This document shows, one piece after another, positions 1 to 13,700 of a stretch of DNA of 64,000 nt (position 1 is the stretch's first letter; every line of letters starts with the position of its first letter). The DNA is taken from positions 5,116,361 to 5,180,360 of the forward strand of contig NC_079890.1 of assembly GCF_024868665.1 (NCBI RefSeq). The letters run 5' to 3'. The position numbers and the translations under genes were made by a program. This DNA comes from Triplophysa rosa. Its lineage: Eukaryota; Chordata; Actinopteri; Cypriniformes; Nemacheilidae. The notes beneath the pieces were generated by a model. That model was not told where the DNA came from, made no database searches, and saw only the letters and a list, made by a program, of their open reading frames with translations.

Positions 1-52
1 ACATCTCCAGTCCATTAAAGGGAACCAAGGGTATAGAGAGATGTATGGCTTA

Positions 53-1616
53 TAGGGGTGTAACGATACAACAATGCCACGGTTCGGTTCATACGACGGT
101 TTTGGGACCACGGTTCGGTTCGATGTGAGGGCAGGGTTCATGCCATGGCACAAGCAATGCTACAGAACACAAGAATCGTTTTAACTTAATAATCATAACA
201 ACAACAATTTAACTTGTTTATTGAACTTTATTGACTTTAGTTTATATATTTTTTAGAGCAGTAAGCCTCAGTAAACAAAAATTAAATAAATAACACTAAT
301 GTAAACTTAAACTTGTCAGAACAGGGCTCTGGACTAACACTTGAGAGAGGTGGCACCAGCCATTAATTTAATAGCACCAGAGTCGTGAGGTGAGGTATAA
401 AAAAGAATCACTAAAACTTCATTGAAATGTATTTAATACATTAATAAATCAATTAGATATTAATACAAATCATTGTTTATGATAGAATTATTTTATTGTA
501 TATGTAAACTCTCTATCAACACTTTACCATATTTAAAGCACATCTTTCTTAAAGCTACTTTCGTTTCCGTTATTTGTTGTGAAAAACTCCTATTAGAGAA
601 CACAATTCCTTTAATATCAGTGAGTGTTTTTGGGCCCGTCCTTTGTTGTTTGATGAACATTATAAACAGAGATCTTTATTATGCTGCTGGCCCTTTAAGA
701 GCTCGTGCAATATACTGGAACACACGTTTTGTTTCCCAACTGTTTGGTCACGAAATACAAGGTTTCTTTTTAATATGGGAATTTTTACGTTATTTTGTGT
801 TTATATGTCCGTTCCAGAGTAAAAAGGTGTAAAAGAGAACTCTGTTTAGTATTTTGTGCTCTGACTCTCTGGGCGCGTATCTCAAACAACCCGCGAGACC
901 TGAAGGCTTTTAGTGATTATTCTTCATGAAAGCTGCATTGATACACGTTTGGCTTCTATCAATAGCGACTTACAAATAAATAGTATTAAGCATGATGTAT
1001 AACGTTTTGTATGCTTTGCAGTATTGTTAGAGATCTTTATACAATAGTTCAGTGCTTAAAGTTTAAACACATGTTTCCTGCATTAGTTTCACATGCATAC
1101 AATACTCGCAAACACATTTAATATGTTTGCTGTTTTGTACCTTAGCCGGGGAAATTCTTGTATTCTGCATATTTATTTCAGTTGCAAGATGCTCTTTCGG
1201 TCCTTCGCCTCTTACCTGCGAATTACGTTTTTGGGGGCGGGGGCACTGATGGATAAATGAAGGAGACCGCAGCGTATTTTTGGAAAGTCGCGTGACTGTT
1301 TAAAACACAGATATCACTTAGACGCTTTTAGGGAGAATTAGTTACTGAATATGTCTTTGTTGTTTCTGTCAATCTATCTGCATTCTGGGCATTAACAATG
1401 CACTGTCATCACATTATTGAGCGTGATCAAAAGTTGCTGCACTGCTGCTTCAGCTTGCGAAGTGATATGCTCTAACCTGCGCTAGGAAAAGTCACAGCTG
1501 ACGCATGTGATCGATGCGGCCGGGGGTTCGTGGTACACCATGGGAGTTTCGCGGTTCGTATCGAGGGAGGTGTATCGCGGATCATTCGGTTCGGTTCGAA
1601 AATCGTTACACCCCTA
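53..1616. mobile_element. Non-autonomous hAT-type DNA transposon, about 1.56 kb
   Basis: The ends are inverted repeats: TAGGGGTGTAACGAT at the left and ATCGTTACACCCCTA at the right. They are flanked by a perfect 8-bp direct repeat ATGGCTTA (45-52 and 1617-1624), the target-site duplication typical of hAT transposons. Both subterminal regions carry repeated CGGTTCGGTTCG motifs. The interior shows no convincing transposase reading frame; the 119-codon frame at 473-832 resembles nothing I recognise. It is therefore a non-autonomous copy mobilised in trans. It lies upstream of the first visible arhgef11 exon, probably in intron 1. Confidence 0.88.
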
Positions 1617-1624
1617 ATGGCTTA

Positions 1625-1971
1625 ATACGTTGTAATAGCCTTACACTACTAGCATTTGTCGTTAGAAATGCTTGATGATGTAAAATGGTTGCACGCACAG
1701 GCAGCCAAACTGAACACAGACACGCTAATCAGTTCTTCAGTAAATATAAGGTGCTGTAGGATAAAAAAATATATAAAAATAATAAAGAAAATAAAGACGC
1801 TATTTTGTGTATTTTCATACATTTTAATGTTGTTGATCAGAAACAATACAAACATGCATATTAATAACCAAAATCATTGCGAATTTAATATATACACAAT
1901 GTTTTTAGCCAATATAAAATGCATTTTATCCAGATTTTGACCTTTGATGTTGATTTATCAACATCAGTAGC
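1625..1971. other. Intronic/upstream sequence, no gene seen
   Basis: AT-rich sequence between two hAT elements. Short open frames exist on both strands but lack family resemblance or splice logic. Confidence 0.5.
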
Positions 1972-2218
1972 TAGGGATGCACCGATACCATTTTTTTAAA
2001 GACAGAGTACGAGTACCGATAAAAAATTTTCTGGTACTCGCCGATACCTGTACCCATGCTTGTACCTTTTCACAACACAGTGAGACTAACAAAAATAGAA
2101 TAGCTCCATAATTACAAACAACTCCACCTTAAACACATTATGAAAAATAAAATAAAATGTACGAGTACATGTGCATAGTATCAGGCCCGATACCGATACT
2201 GGTATCTGTGCATCCCTA
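1972..2218. mobile_element. Short hAT MITE, 247 bp
   Basis: Inverted ends TAGGGATGCACCGATAC and the reverse complement of that type (GTGCATCCCTA) bound a palindromic element rich in GTACTCG/CGAGTAC motifs. The flanking 8-mers TCAGTAGC and TTAGTAGC agree at 7 of 8 positions and look like a decayed target-site duplication. It is too short to encode protein. Confidence 0.82.
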
Positions 2219-2383
2219 TTAGTAGCCTATTGTCTTCTCTCTCTCGGTCATTAGCTGACGGGGGCTAATATTCACGTGTGCTCTCATACAGAATAAATAA
2301 CTAACCCGCAAGCATCTTATAATTGTGTTTATCAGTATATTGTCATAATGTATAAAGTATACAATAATGGTGGATGATGATCA

Positions 2384-2847
2384 AGGCCGGACTTACCATT
2401 GGGCTTGACTGGGCCCCAGCCCAGGGGCCCCACCCTTCAGGGGGCCCGCCTGCTCTCGTTCATTTGATTAGTTTAGTTATATGCCAGTCATTTTATTTTT
2501 CATTTAAACTTTGTTCATTGGCCTACCAAGGTTCAATAGCACTGCCTTATGTAAGGAATGATGTTGTTTAATTGGCTAAACGTTCCGTCAGTCATGTTGG
2601 CGTTTCCTGATTGGTTATTTGTGGATTCTATCCATCACATTTACCACAGTTGAAACCTGTCTGCTCATTAAGATGCTTGTTCTAATGGCTGACAAGCGCA
2701 AAACGTGTAAACTAATGAACAAGTGTCATTGTTAGTCATTGGAGAAAAAAACATTTACTAATGCTAACTAACACATGATTTTAAATAGTACGGGGGCCCT
2801 GAAAACAACTCAAGCCCAAGGGCCCCAATCCTCCTAAGTCCGGCCCT
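2384..2847. mobile_element. hAT-like MITE with GGCCGGACTTA ends
   Basis: The left end AGGCCGGACTTA and the right end TAAGTCCGGCCCT form a terminal inverted repeat. GGGGCCC-rich subterminal motifs occur at both sides. Flanks are TGATGATC and TGATGATG, a near-perfect 8-bp duplication in GAT-repeat context, so exact borders are uncertain by a base or two. No coding potential seen. Confidence 0.72.
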
Positions 2848-3085
2848 GATGATGATGTCTTAAATAGTCTTAACTTTCTTAAAGACGGTAGTTTAAAGCT
2901 AAGATTTAATGCACGTTCACCTTGAACAGATGCTTACTGTACGCATTCTTCTTTTATGGCAGGCAGGCTGGCTTGTGTCAATAGAACATACCGCCATCTA
3001 CTGTCCCTGTGTATTTATATATCTGATCTTATTTTTGACGTCTCATATTTTATTGTTATATATGGAAAACGTGTGTGCTTCGTAG

Positions 3086-3662
3086 TAGAGCTGAAGATCT
3101 TTGCCCGAACCCGACGGACCCGATGTGACCCAACAGGTTCGGTCGGGTTCGGGCTTAATTTCTATCATTTTACACGGGCTCGGGCCGGGCTCGGGCTTGC
3201 GCGGTAAATGAGCGGTCATGTGATGCGTTCCGATTAGCGCGAGAAAGATGCGAAAATGGATGCTGAGGAGGTGAAACGGAGGCTTGCCTCTGGCCATTAC
3301 GTTTTGGTTGCACCAGCAACTAAAGCAAAGTCTGAGGTGAGGAAAAGTTTTGACCATGTGCATAATGAGAATAATGAGCCAGTGGGATATGTGAGATGTT
3401 ACGATGTTACAGAGGACTTATTTTATTTCTTTGTTCCAACTTCCAAGTGGCCTATAGCCTACGTTAGTCATTAATAAATTACGTTAAAACATGTATAAAT
3501 GACTCATTCTTGACAAAAGCTGTGTGCGTGCGTACATTTGAATAGCCTAATGTCGGGCTGTAAACGGGTTCGGGCTTTTAAAAAGCTGTCAATCAAAATG
3601 TACTTGTCGGGCTCGGGCCGAATTCTGTCGGGCCTAACTTTTAAAGCCCGATTACAGCTCTA
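3086..3662 (+). mobile_element. Internally deleted hAT transposon, 577 bp
   Basis: The ends TAGAGCTG and CAGCTCTA form an inverted repeat flanked by the perfect 8-bp duplication CTTCGTAG (3078-3085, 3663-3670). Subterminal CGGGTTCGGGCTT-type motifs face each other. Unlike the other small hAT copies here, the interior keeps an open frame from the N-terminus of a transposase, described separately. This suggests it arose by internal deletion of an autonomous element. Confidence 0.88.
3256..3474 (+). pseudogene. hAT transposase N-terminal fragment (BED zinc-finger-like)
   Basis: A 72-codon frame begins at an ATG just inside the hAT element. It contains KSFDHVHNENNEPVGYVRC, which follows the BED-finger pattern of hAT transposases (an aromatic-rich helix, then VGYVxC). 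The paired second cysteine is replaced (CYDV rather than CxxC) and no histidine pair follows, so the finger is incomplete. The catalytic DDE core and hAT dimerisation region are absent. Assignment rests on the motif and on the surrounding hAT ends; no expression is implied. Confidence 0.6.
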
Positions 3663-3860
3663 CTTCGTAGGGCTGGGCGATGTGACGATGTTATCGTATA
3701 TAGCCGATGTCTTGCAAATATCCCGATGTCGATTACGTCAGAGCAGACGATAATCGATAATAATGGAAAATACGTGTTATAACATTATCATGCGATGTAG
3801 GCTTTAGCGTGAACGTTCATGTTCATATGCCCAGGCAGTCAGTAACAGTGACATAATTTT
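3663..3860. mobile_element. Fragment of a GGGCTGGGCGAT-ended hAT-like repeat
   Basis: The sequence from 3669 (AGGGCTGGGCGATGTGAC, then ATCGTATATAGCCGATGTC) resembles the terminal part of a common fish hAT MITE. A convincing opposite end was not found, so only a fragment is called. Confidence 0.4.
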
Positions 3861-4779
3861 GGAAACGCTGATTTATTTTTACAGCCTTCTTACCAAGGGT
3901 GCCAATATTAGTGAAGGGCACTGTAATGGGCAATGTGCTGCAAGCTTGACTTTTGAATAAAAAAAAATCTCACTCAATATTATGTTTTTAACCAGGATAT
4001 ACTTCAAAATACTGAAGTCTCTTGCAATTTTTGACTCACAGTGCAAGGTTCTGGGATGGCCAGCTCACGTGTGAAAACATACAATGTTGTTAGAAGTTGT
4101 CTTTGCCTGTTGCTGGCCATTCATTTTGCTTATTTAAATCCAAATGGCGATTTTGTTCCTTGAGCCAGGCTGTGTAGTTTCAGTGTTCGAATATGTAACT
4201 CCTATACTAAAGGTATCCGAACTGTGTCCCAAAAATATTTAAGCTATAGCCTATATGTTGATTTAGTGTGTTAGCAGAATAGAGATCAATCAAGATATGC
4301 TCTTTGTCAACCTCTCGCTACGTTTGCTTGGGCTCTGTCAGTCACTTCAGAGACTAAATAAATCCTGTCTGGCTCACTGTCAAATAATTGATTTTCGAGG
4401 TATTTTGTATATTTTCAGGTTGAAGATTAATGCAGGAAACTCCCAGAACATCTGGTAGAGATGGGATGACTTTTCTTTTTTGCTACATTACTACAGTACT
4501 TTTCTTAGATAGCAGTATCAAAAATGTCCTAAGCAATGATAATGACCGGTCCTGATGTGAAACTCTACAGTGCACTGGCAGTTTGAAACTCCAAATTCTA
4601 TTTCTTTTTTTTTTTTGCGTTTTTGCTTGGTGGTGTTTTCCCATGAGTCCCACGATTTTAATATTGCATTTTACTTCCCTATCCATTGCCCAATTTACTT
4701 GTATTTTTTCTAACTCGTATATCACTCTGTTTCTGTCTTCTCCCATTTGTTTTGACATCATTGTTCATTTCTTGTCAAG

Positions 4780-7700
4780 GTTGAGCAGTTTGACATTGGG
4801 GGATTCCGAACGCCGGTCCTCCCTTGGCCAGCAGAGAGAGGCACTGTCAGATTTTTCCACGGATAACACAGGTAAAACAAATATATATCATTTATTATGT
4901 GTCTTCTTATGGAATTGTATTACAGAATAATATGCTTTAATGCCAGGGACAGGTCTAGTCCAAAGATGTGTGGTTGTTCAACGGGACAATCTGGGGTTTG
5001 GCTTCACTGTGTGTGGGGAGAGGATCAAACTAGTGCAGAATGTTCGACCCGGTAACTGCACTCACACATGCACTTTAAAGCATTAAGTAATTCATTACCA
5101 TCTAAATTCTATTTACTAAGTAGGCAATTTTAACTTACTTTAAAGGTGGAGCAGCGGTCAAGGCTGGGGTCCAGGAAGGGGACAGAATTATAAAGGTTTT
5201 GACATTTTCCACTTTAAAGTTCTTGGTTGAATGTTTCAACTGATTCAGTTCACTCTCCGAAGGTCACCTTTTCACATTATAATTTACAATTCATGTTTGA
5301 ATGCCAGCAGGATTTATTGAACAGATTGGTAAACCAGTTTACTATGATTGAACAAAAGGCAAAACTTAAAAAATTGAAAAAAAAAACTTTGTTCCAGAAG
5401 TGTAGCCATCTCTTCCTTATTTTGTTTTTGCCTCTCAGGTCAATGGCTCGTTGGTTTCATCCATGTCTCATCAGGAAGTAGTAAAAATTATCAAATGTGA
5501 GTATCATAGTTAGACACCTTCTTGTAAATTTGCGACGACAGAGTGGATCAGTACATCTAATAGATAAATCTTCTCCTTTCATGATAGCTGGGACGTATGT
5601 GGCGTTGACTCTGCAGGGCCCCCCACCTTCAGCTACGTCTGTCCCCCTTCAACCCCTTTCTACTGACCTGTTGCCCAATCACAAGACAGCATTGGTGGGT
5701 GAAGCCGTGTCCTCCCCACTTCCCCCAACGCCACCTACAGGAAGCAGCACCCCAACCCAAAGAATCACAGGACCCAAACCATTACAGGTAGGCCTACCCA
5801 CCATTGTTTTAAGATGGAGCGGGTCCAAATATTCCATTGTGTTGAACCGCAAACATCTTCAAAAACATCCAACACTGTTGTCATTTGAATCATTATTGTA
5901 TTTCATTTATAGGATCCTGAGGTGCAAAAGCATGCAACAGAAATCCTCAGAAAGATGTTAGAGCAAGAGGAGGCAGAACTTCAGGTATCAGCTTAACTAT
6001 TCTGTGTTCTGAGTCGGAAAAACGTCTCTCTTCTTGTGGCTTATGTAGACAATAGATAAGGAAGTTTCTCAATAAAGTTTGAAACGGGGCCAATTCCACC
6101 CATGACTTCTGCAGAACCTGTTGGAGGAGCAGTCTCGTAACCCCTCCCCTTCCCTAGAGGAGCGAATAGAAAGTGCCAAACGAAGAGCGAATCAAGTCAG
6201 AGTGAAGATTCAGCGAGATGTGGTATCATATTTCTTACATTTCAGTGCATACTTTTGCATTGAGAATTTCCTGTTTGTAGCGTTATAAATGACTGTCTTT
6301 GTTTCAGGATGGAACGCGATCGGAGGTTATTGCCAGTTATCTTATGGCTGGCGAAGGTCAGTGGGTGATTAGTAGTTTAATAAAAAACATTAAGATCAGG
6401 CCTTGACAAAGCATATTTTACTGCTCTGATAAAAGTGATTCATTACCATTAATCTCATTTTATTGATTTGGTTGCGCTCATTGTTCCTGGACAGGCCGGT
6501 TATCAATGGACTCCAGTGAAGGAGATGTTGAGGTGAGTTTAAACTGTTTTAAAGGCCTAACAACGTTTAACCCACTTTTCTTTCCTTTGTATAAATGTAT
6601 AAAAGCTTGTTGCAAGTCTTTAGGAAAATAAAACAAGCCCATGTGCCCAATTGTTGCCCTTCATCTTCCTCCCCGATTAGGCATGTGAGAGTCCCTTCTC
6701 CTCCCCTTCCACCTTTCTCCGGCATCCCCTGCACCAAAGACAGTCTGACACAAACACCACTGACTCGGTGAGACGGACATTTCTATCATGACTTGCTTTA
6801 TCAATAAATGGAGTCCAGATTGTAATCGTCTTCTATATTACAGGGAGGAAAGACCCAGATCATTGGACCAGAGGAAGAAGATGAGGATGAAGATGAATAC
6901 ATGATAAATGAGGTAGAGCAGTACCTGTGTTTAGAAAGGAATACTGAGAAATAACATTTAGGTTCATGTCTATACTAAAATGTATCTTTATTTCTCTCCT
7001 TCTTTAAAAGATCGATGGACCTTTCCAGGACATAGAGCTGCTGAAAAGTCGTCCGGCACACATGACTGTATTTATGAGATATGTTTTTAGTCAACTTCTG
7101 GATCCCAACCCACTGGTAAATGCTAGTAGCTTAACCCTTTTTTGTTATGTCTATGTATTTTAGAAAGATTTTGTGTGAGATTCATGTTGAACATGAAAAA
7201 GTGGATACATTGACTTGATGTGTCACAATAAAGCTTAAAAGGTGGATTTATATTTCTGTGTCAAACCAGCTACAACTGTCATTATTGGGTTCAATTCATA
7301 ACCAGACACCAAAGCCGCTTCTGGGAAGTGAAAGTGAGACTCAACCTGCAGATTTGTTCTTTCATTTGTGCAGTTTCCGGCTAGCTAAACCTGTCTTAAT
7401 TTATTCTAATGCTGATTTCTGGTAATAAAAAAAATCCACACAGGTTTATTCTAAACTAGCCTGAAATTACATTGATGTAGCCATTTGTATTTAAAACACA
7501 CTGGTTATTAAATATGATAAGAAATTATTCCTGATTCTCTCTCTCATTAGTCAAAATGTGCTAATAGTTGAAGTGAAATTTAAAGGGATATTTCAGAGGC
7601 AAAACAAAATTTCCCCATGTTTTACTCACCCTCAAGGCACCCTGACTTTGTCCCTGACCAAGACTTTGTTCTTGAAGAATAATGCAGTCGAAGTTATAAT

Positions 7701-10700
7701 ACCACGTATCATTTTACTTCCAAGCGCTAGAATGGGAGTGAATAGGCGTTGACTTTTTGAAGCTCCAAAAAGTGCATCCATCGATGAAAGAACTGCTCGA
7801 CACGGCTCTGTGGTCTTACCAAAGGTCTTCTGAAGCGAATCGATGCGTTTGTTTAAGAGAAATACCTATATTGACAGCGAAGTCGACATATTTGCCAGAA
7901 ATAATGGGGAAACGGGGAAAAATTTGGTTTTGCCTCTGAAATATCCCTTTAAGTTACTGTGTTTGAATAAATGGGAAAATAAACATGTTTCTATGTTTAT
8001 GATCCTGCTAGCTGTTTTACTTGTCTGTGGAGGCATATCTGGGTTCGAGCCCAAAAGACGCCCGCTCCCTCGCTCCTCAGATTTGCTCCCATTTCCTGGA
8101 CCATGATGCTGTGAGTATCTCCTCTCCATAACCTCCATAACCATGTTTCTGCCAGATCCCACAGATGCAAATCCCAAAAATAAAATTATATTAAAATTCT
8201 TTGCAGACTTCTTTTGTGGATGTCTTTAAATTTTCCTAACCTGTTTATTTGTTAAAACAATTTATATTGTATTGGGTCAAAATGAAAGTGTTTTATTAAA
8301 GAGCTAGATTTGTCATCCACCTCTCTGAGAATGTTACTGAACTAACGGACATCTTTTTGATTTCCTTCAGCCTCTGAAGATTAAAGTCAGAGAGGAGTTC
8401 CTTACAGATATAGGTGAGATTCTGCAATGTTGCAAAAGTGTGCACTGTGTTGTTCAAAATTGGGCTTTTCACATTTTATGTAGTTAACCCTGGGTCATTC
8501 TAAACCCCGGGTAAACAGAATCCTTTATTTCTCTGTTTTCTGTCCTCATTTGACATTTACATTTTTTTTACACAATGTGCCATCATATAAAGCTGATGAC
8601 TGGGGGGGGTCAATAAGCATAAACCAAGGTTTCATATACTGTAGTGTTGAAAGCCCTGTACAATCTGCATATAGTGTTTACTGTACAATCTCCTGACCGG
8701 AAGTGAGGTTATGAAGTTTTATTAAAAAAACAAACTTTTTTGTCCAGAGAGTCGTCTTCATGCACAGGAGGACATTCGAGGGCCTCTTTCTGAACTACAA
8801 CAGCAGGTGTTTCCAGATATTCAAGACCAGCTTCAAGACTACAGGTACATCATGTTGTCCATTTTAATTCAGATTCTTTTTTAAAGTGTTACTCCATTCT
8901 GTCATGAATTACTCATCTTCAAGTTGTTCCAAACCTGTATACATTTCTTTGTTCTGTTTTGATGGATGTTAGCAACTGAGATTTCTTAGGCACCACTGAC
9001 TACCATGGTAGAAAAAAAATAGTTTTTTGTTCTGTTAATCACAAAAAAGTTTGTTTGGGTCATTCCGTGTCAAATGAACCAAATTTTGAATATTTCCCCG
9101 CTTCAAATTTTATTTGTTCTATTTTCACAGAAGCAAGACCAACATCTGGAGTGATGTTAAAAAAAAATATGAAAAGTCACTGATGAATAGTAATTAATTA
9201 ATCCATTAATTTGTAAATGGAGTTAAAACGACCATTTTCTCCTGAAATTTGGAGCCATATTAGAGGGGGTAGTAAAAATGACATGGGAAATATGCCAACA
9301 TCATAATTTTATTTTACCACAGAGATTGGCATATCTGTTAGTAAAATCTGTTCATTTTAGCAATCCTTGATGCATTTTATGCCAATGGGGACAACTCAAA
9401 AATGTAGAAAGGGCATTTTTTGGTGTACTTTTTACAAAATCCGCATGCCTGTAACTCCAGAACCGTTTGAGAAACCTTAATGTCGTTTTAGATTCTTGTA
9501 CTTGACCAACTTGTCTTTTAGGAACTACATTATTAAAGCCCTATATTGTTCAGTCCTAGAGATATGAGGATCTAAATGTGGCTTCATGAGAAAAATGCAC
9601 ACATTTTCCATCATCAAAAACCAAATACGGGTCATTATTAAAAAATCTGGTACTTCATTTCTTTTAAAGAGGAGTGTCTGAAGGACAAATAATGTTGAAT
9701 CTTTTTTCCTTGTATCAGAACAACTGCACAAAACATAACTAATTTAGCGTCCTTTTGGCACTGAGTTACTGTTAAAAATTATTGGGCTGAGGCACATTAT
9801 AAATTGAAGGGTACAATAAAATAATGCAACATTGTCAGCGTCTGATCCACAATTGCCAGCACATCTAACCTGAGAGCAACAGGATATTTTACTTTTTATT
9901 TTTTTTGTAGCACGCATTAGTGCCATCTATAGGGTGAAATGTATATTCAATTATAAATATTGTAGATATATTTTACAAAGTTCATATTGTAAATGAAATA
10001 TATATGTAACACGTGTTTTGCAGGAATAAGCAGATGATGGGTTTGGGATCTCTGTTTGGAGAGACCGACCTGCAGCAGTTAGATGGAGACCCTGTGAAAG
10101 AGAGACAGGTGGTGGAGAAACAGGTTGTTGGGCTGTGGGAAATCTTGTGAGTTTCTAAGTTTCTTTAATCAACAGTTTCTTAAATCATTTTTTTGTATAT
10201 GTATTTTTATTGGATAAAGTCAGCATGAAATACAAACACTTTCTATTAGTCATTATATTACACATTCCTGGTCTTGTTTTGAACAGTTTATGTCCATGTT
10301 TTTTTTTAAGTAATGTAATAACTTGCTATTTTCATTTGATTTATTTTCGGCTGATGTCTAGCCATTTTATTTTTTAACCCCTTCCTCCCCTGTTCTCATA
10401 TACGTTTTTTTCTCCAATTTATGAAATAATGTCCCGCCCTGCATTTTTTTCTTGTTGAATGTCTTGTTTTACTCGGATAACATCATTACTCAGATATTAT
10501 TACCACATTACAGCATCAGCATCAGTAAATATTGTCATCGTTAATAGTTCATTTACAAACAGCAACGATTATAAACACGCTCACACCTTAACAATAGTGC
10601 GTAATCTGTGAGCAATTTGCAACTGTTCAATAAGGAAATACAATACAAAAATGGTCTATAAAGAGTTACAAAGGTCCGGTCTTGAGTGACACACCCCAGC

Positions 10701-13700
10701 GGGTCGACCTGCTCACATGACCTAGACTGTCGCAGTGCAATATGTCACATGACAGCTGTACACACAGCATGAGGTGTCCCTCAAAGACGTGTTACAGGAC
10801 CCTCACAACATTTAACAACAATTAACCGTAAGATGCATAAATGTTGTTTTTGACATTGTGACTAACTTTAGATGTGTGTGTATTGTTAATTTACTTTTTG
10901 TTTTATATCTTTACAGGTCAAAACATGAAGAAGAGAGAAGGTAGTGAGCTCTCAGCTTTGTCTTTATTAAAGGGACAGTTTACCCAAAAATTCTGTCATC
11001 ATTTACTCGCCCTCAGGCTGTTCCAAATCTATATACATTTCTTTGTTCTGATAAATATAAATGAGAGGAAGATATTTGGAAGAGTGTCAGTAAGAAAACA
11101 GATCTCATCCCCCATTGACTGCCATAGTAGGGAAAATAAATACTATGGGAGTCAATGTGGGTGGGATCTGTTTGGTTACTGACATTCTTCCAAATATCTT
11201 CCTCTGTGTTGAGCAGAACAAAGAAATTCATACAGGTTTGGAACAATCTGAGAATGAGTAAATGATGATAGAATTTTCATTTTTGGGTGAACTGTCCCTT
11301 TAACAAATAGTGTATTGCTTTATATAAGAATATTTAAATGGTTTATTTATATTCACAATTTTTTAAGTTGAGTTTCTCAATCTCTCTCTCTCTCTCTCTC
11401 AGTTCTCCGTTAGCATCTGCTGTTCACTTGTATCTAAGACACTCGGGCATTAAGCTAAGAGACTCTAAAGTGTTTCCCGGCTTGATCTCGGAGAAGGAGA
11501 AGTGGCTTCCATTCTTTCCCAAAACTAAAAAGGTCAGAAAAGATCATATTGTTGATCTGGTTAGCTCCCTTCAAGGTCATAATAAATAAAATTGTAATAC
11601 TGAGTGCACCTGATAATCATCTGCAATATTATAATCAAATCTGATTATTTCCCTTATGTTGAATGGCTGTCATTAAATTTGTATAGCCTTTATTGTATTT
11701 ATTGGATGTAGTTCTTAATCTGTTCACTTGAAGAGATTCAATGAATTTGAACTTTTTGCCAAGTATTGAAAGTTATTTTCTATACTTTGAAGATTTTCTT
11801 TGCACAAATATAGCACTTTGAGGTACATTATGTGTGCTTATATAGGTCTTCAGTATATTCTGGAATATTTTCCAGTCTACAGTGACAGTAGTGTTTTTCT
11901 GTTTCTTTGACACAATCTCATTTTTTACCTCCTCACAGCTGAGCAGCGCAAAAAGGGAGAAGGATGGAGAAGATAAGAAACGAAATCCTATATTGAAGTA
12001 CATAGGGAAGCCCAGGATTACATCTCAGTCGAGTAAATACACAGTTGTTTTTAGACCTCACTGTTGGGCCAAATGTTGTTTTACCTCTTGCTTAAACCCA
12101 TAGCATTCATTTTTATCATATTACTTTTTGACATTTTAGTTTAAAATATTGTTTATTTTCTCTGAAATATGATTGTTTTTATCTCATATTTTTGTTCATA
12201 TTATTTCTCCAGCATTCCATGTTCCGTTGTCCCCCTCCGAAGGTACACGTCCCTGTCATTTCCACCTTTTTAATTAAGTGTGTGGTTGTTTTTAAGACCC
12301 CATGAAATCCAAATTAGATTGTAGTAGCTATGTGTCAATGTCTTTGAGTTTCGAGGTGACAGGAAAGACATATCCAATGTGTGTAAAGTCATTTTATGGG
12401 CTCTTTAAAGCAGCGTGTATTATGTTAGCTTTGGAAAGTTTGGTTTACAACTTCCCTCTCTTGTAGTTCGTCCAGGCAATGTGCAAAACATCATCCAGCA
12501 GTTTGAGAGTCATTCAGACTCTGTTGAAGACGGCGAAAGTGACGGACAGAGGTTGTCTTCCAGCAGCTTTGGGGAGGACAGCATGGAAAGGTATGCACTT
12601 TTTGCTTTTTTTATTGAATCAATTTGAACCTAGACGTGTATATTTTAGGTCAGGGTTCCTCAATTAGCTTTCACGGAGAGCCAAATTCTGTCAACAGTAT
12701 GAAGCCAAGGGCTGCAGTGTTATGTCACACTGTATGTTCTGCTACTTTTACTATTATTGGTTGCGCGTGGTATTTTCCTGTACAAATGTTGTGTTCTGAG
12801 TAATAGCAAATAAAAGCTTACAAGGTTCCACCGATTGTTTTACCTCATCTTTGTTTGGAGCTCTTTGCAGTTGTGCATGCCTATAGACTGAACAAGTAAT
12901 ATGCATGACATCAGCGTTTTCGCAGAGTTGTGCTTTTGACGTTTACACTACAAAATACGACAAGAATGTCGTTTTCACGAACTTGAACTTAGAGACCCAT
13001 TTTTATGAAGTTTGCGTTTTCAGTCCCCCATAACGTTTTGCAAACAAACAGCCAAAATGTATTTTAAAATGTCGTTGTGTAAATGGCTTCTAAGTTCTAA
13101 CAGATCCCCACAGTCTGCATGCAGAAACATCTTGGCTTTTCATTGTGGTAGTCAGTGTTGGGTGTAACTAGTTACTAAGTAATTAGTTACTGTAATTTAA
13201 TTACTTTTCCCTTGAAAAGTAAAGTAAGGGATTACTCTTGTTTTTTCTGTAATTTAATTACAGTTACTTCTGATGTAATTAAACTAAATACTTTGTGTAA
13301 TATTTGTGTGTGCAATAGTGGAATTAACATCAAAATTCAGAGTCTAACTATAGAATCCGTGCTTTAATGTATAATTCTCAGATTTGTAATACTTTGGTCA
13401 GTTAATAAGAGTACTTAATGTAGTTTATATGATTTATTTGAATGAATTAAATAAGCCATTTCATGTCTATCCTTGAATCACTTAACTAATCAAGGTTGAT
13501 ATAGAAAGTAATTAGTAATAAGTAACTAAATACTTTTTGGAGAGTGTAATTTGTACAGTAATCTAATTACACTATTGAATATGTAATTAGTAACTAGTAA
13601 TTAATTACTTTTTCAGAGTAACATACCCAACACTGGTGGTAGTAAGGCAAAAGTTTTATTCCACTTTTTCTACTTTTCCACACTGTTTTCAAGACTAAGT

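Noticed and set aside
473..832. 119-codon frame inside the first hAT element
   Set aside because: AT-rich, no domain resemblance, no splice context; likely chance.
4583..4779. Extension of the first visible arhgef11 exon upstream to an in-frame ATG at 4583
   Set aside because: The sequence before 4780 is a pyrimidine-rich, intron-like tract ending in an AG acceptor, and the translated part is hydrophobic and unlike the family's N-terminus.
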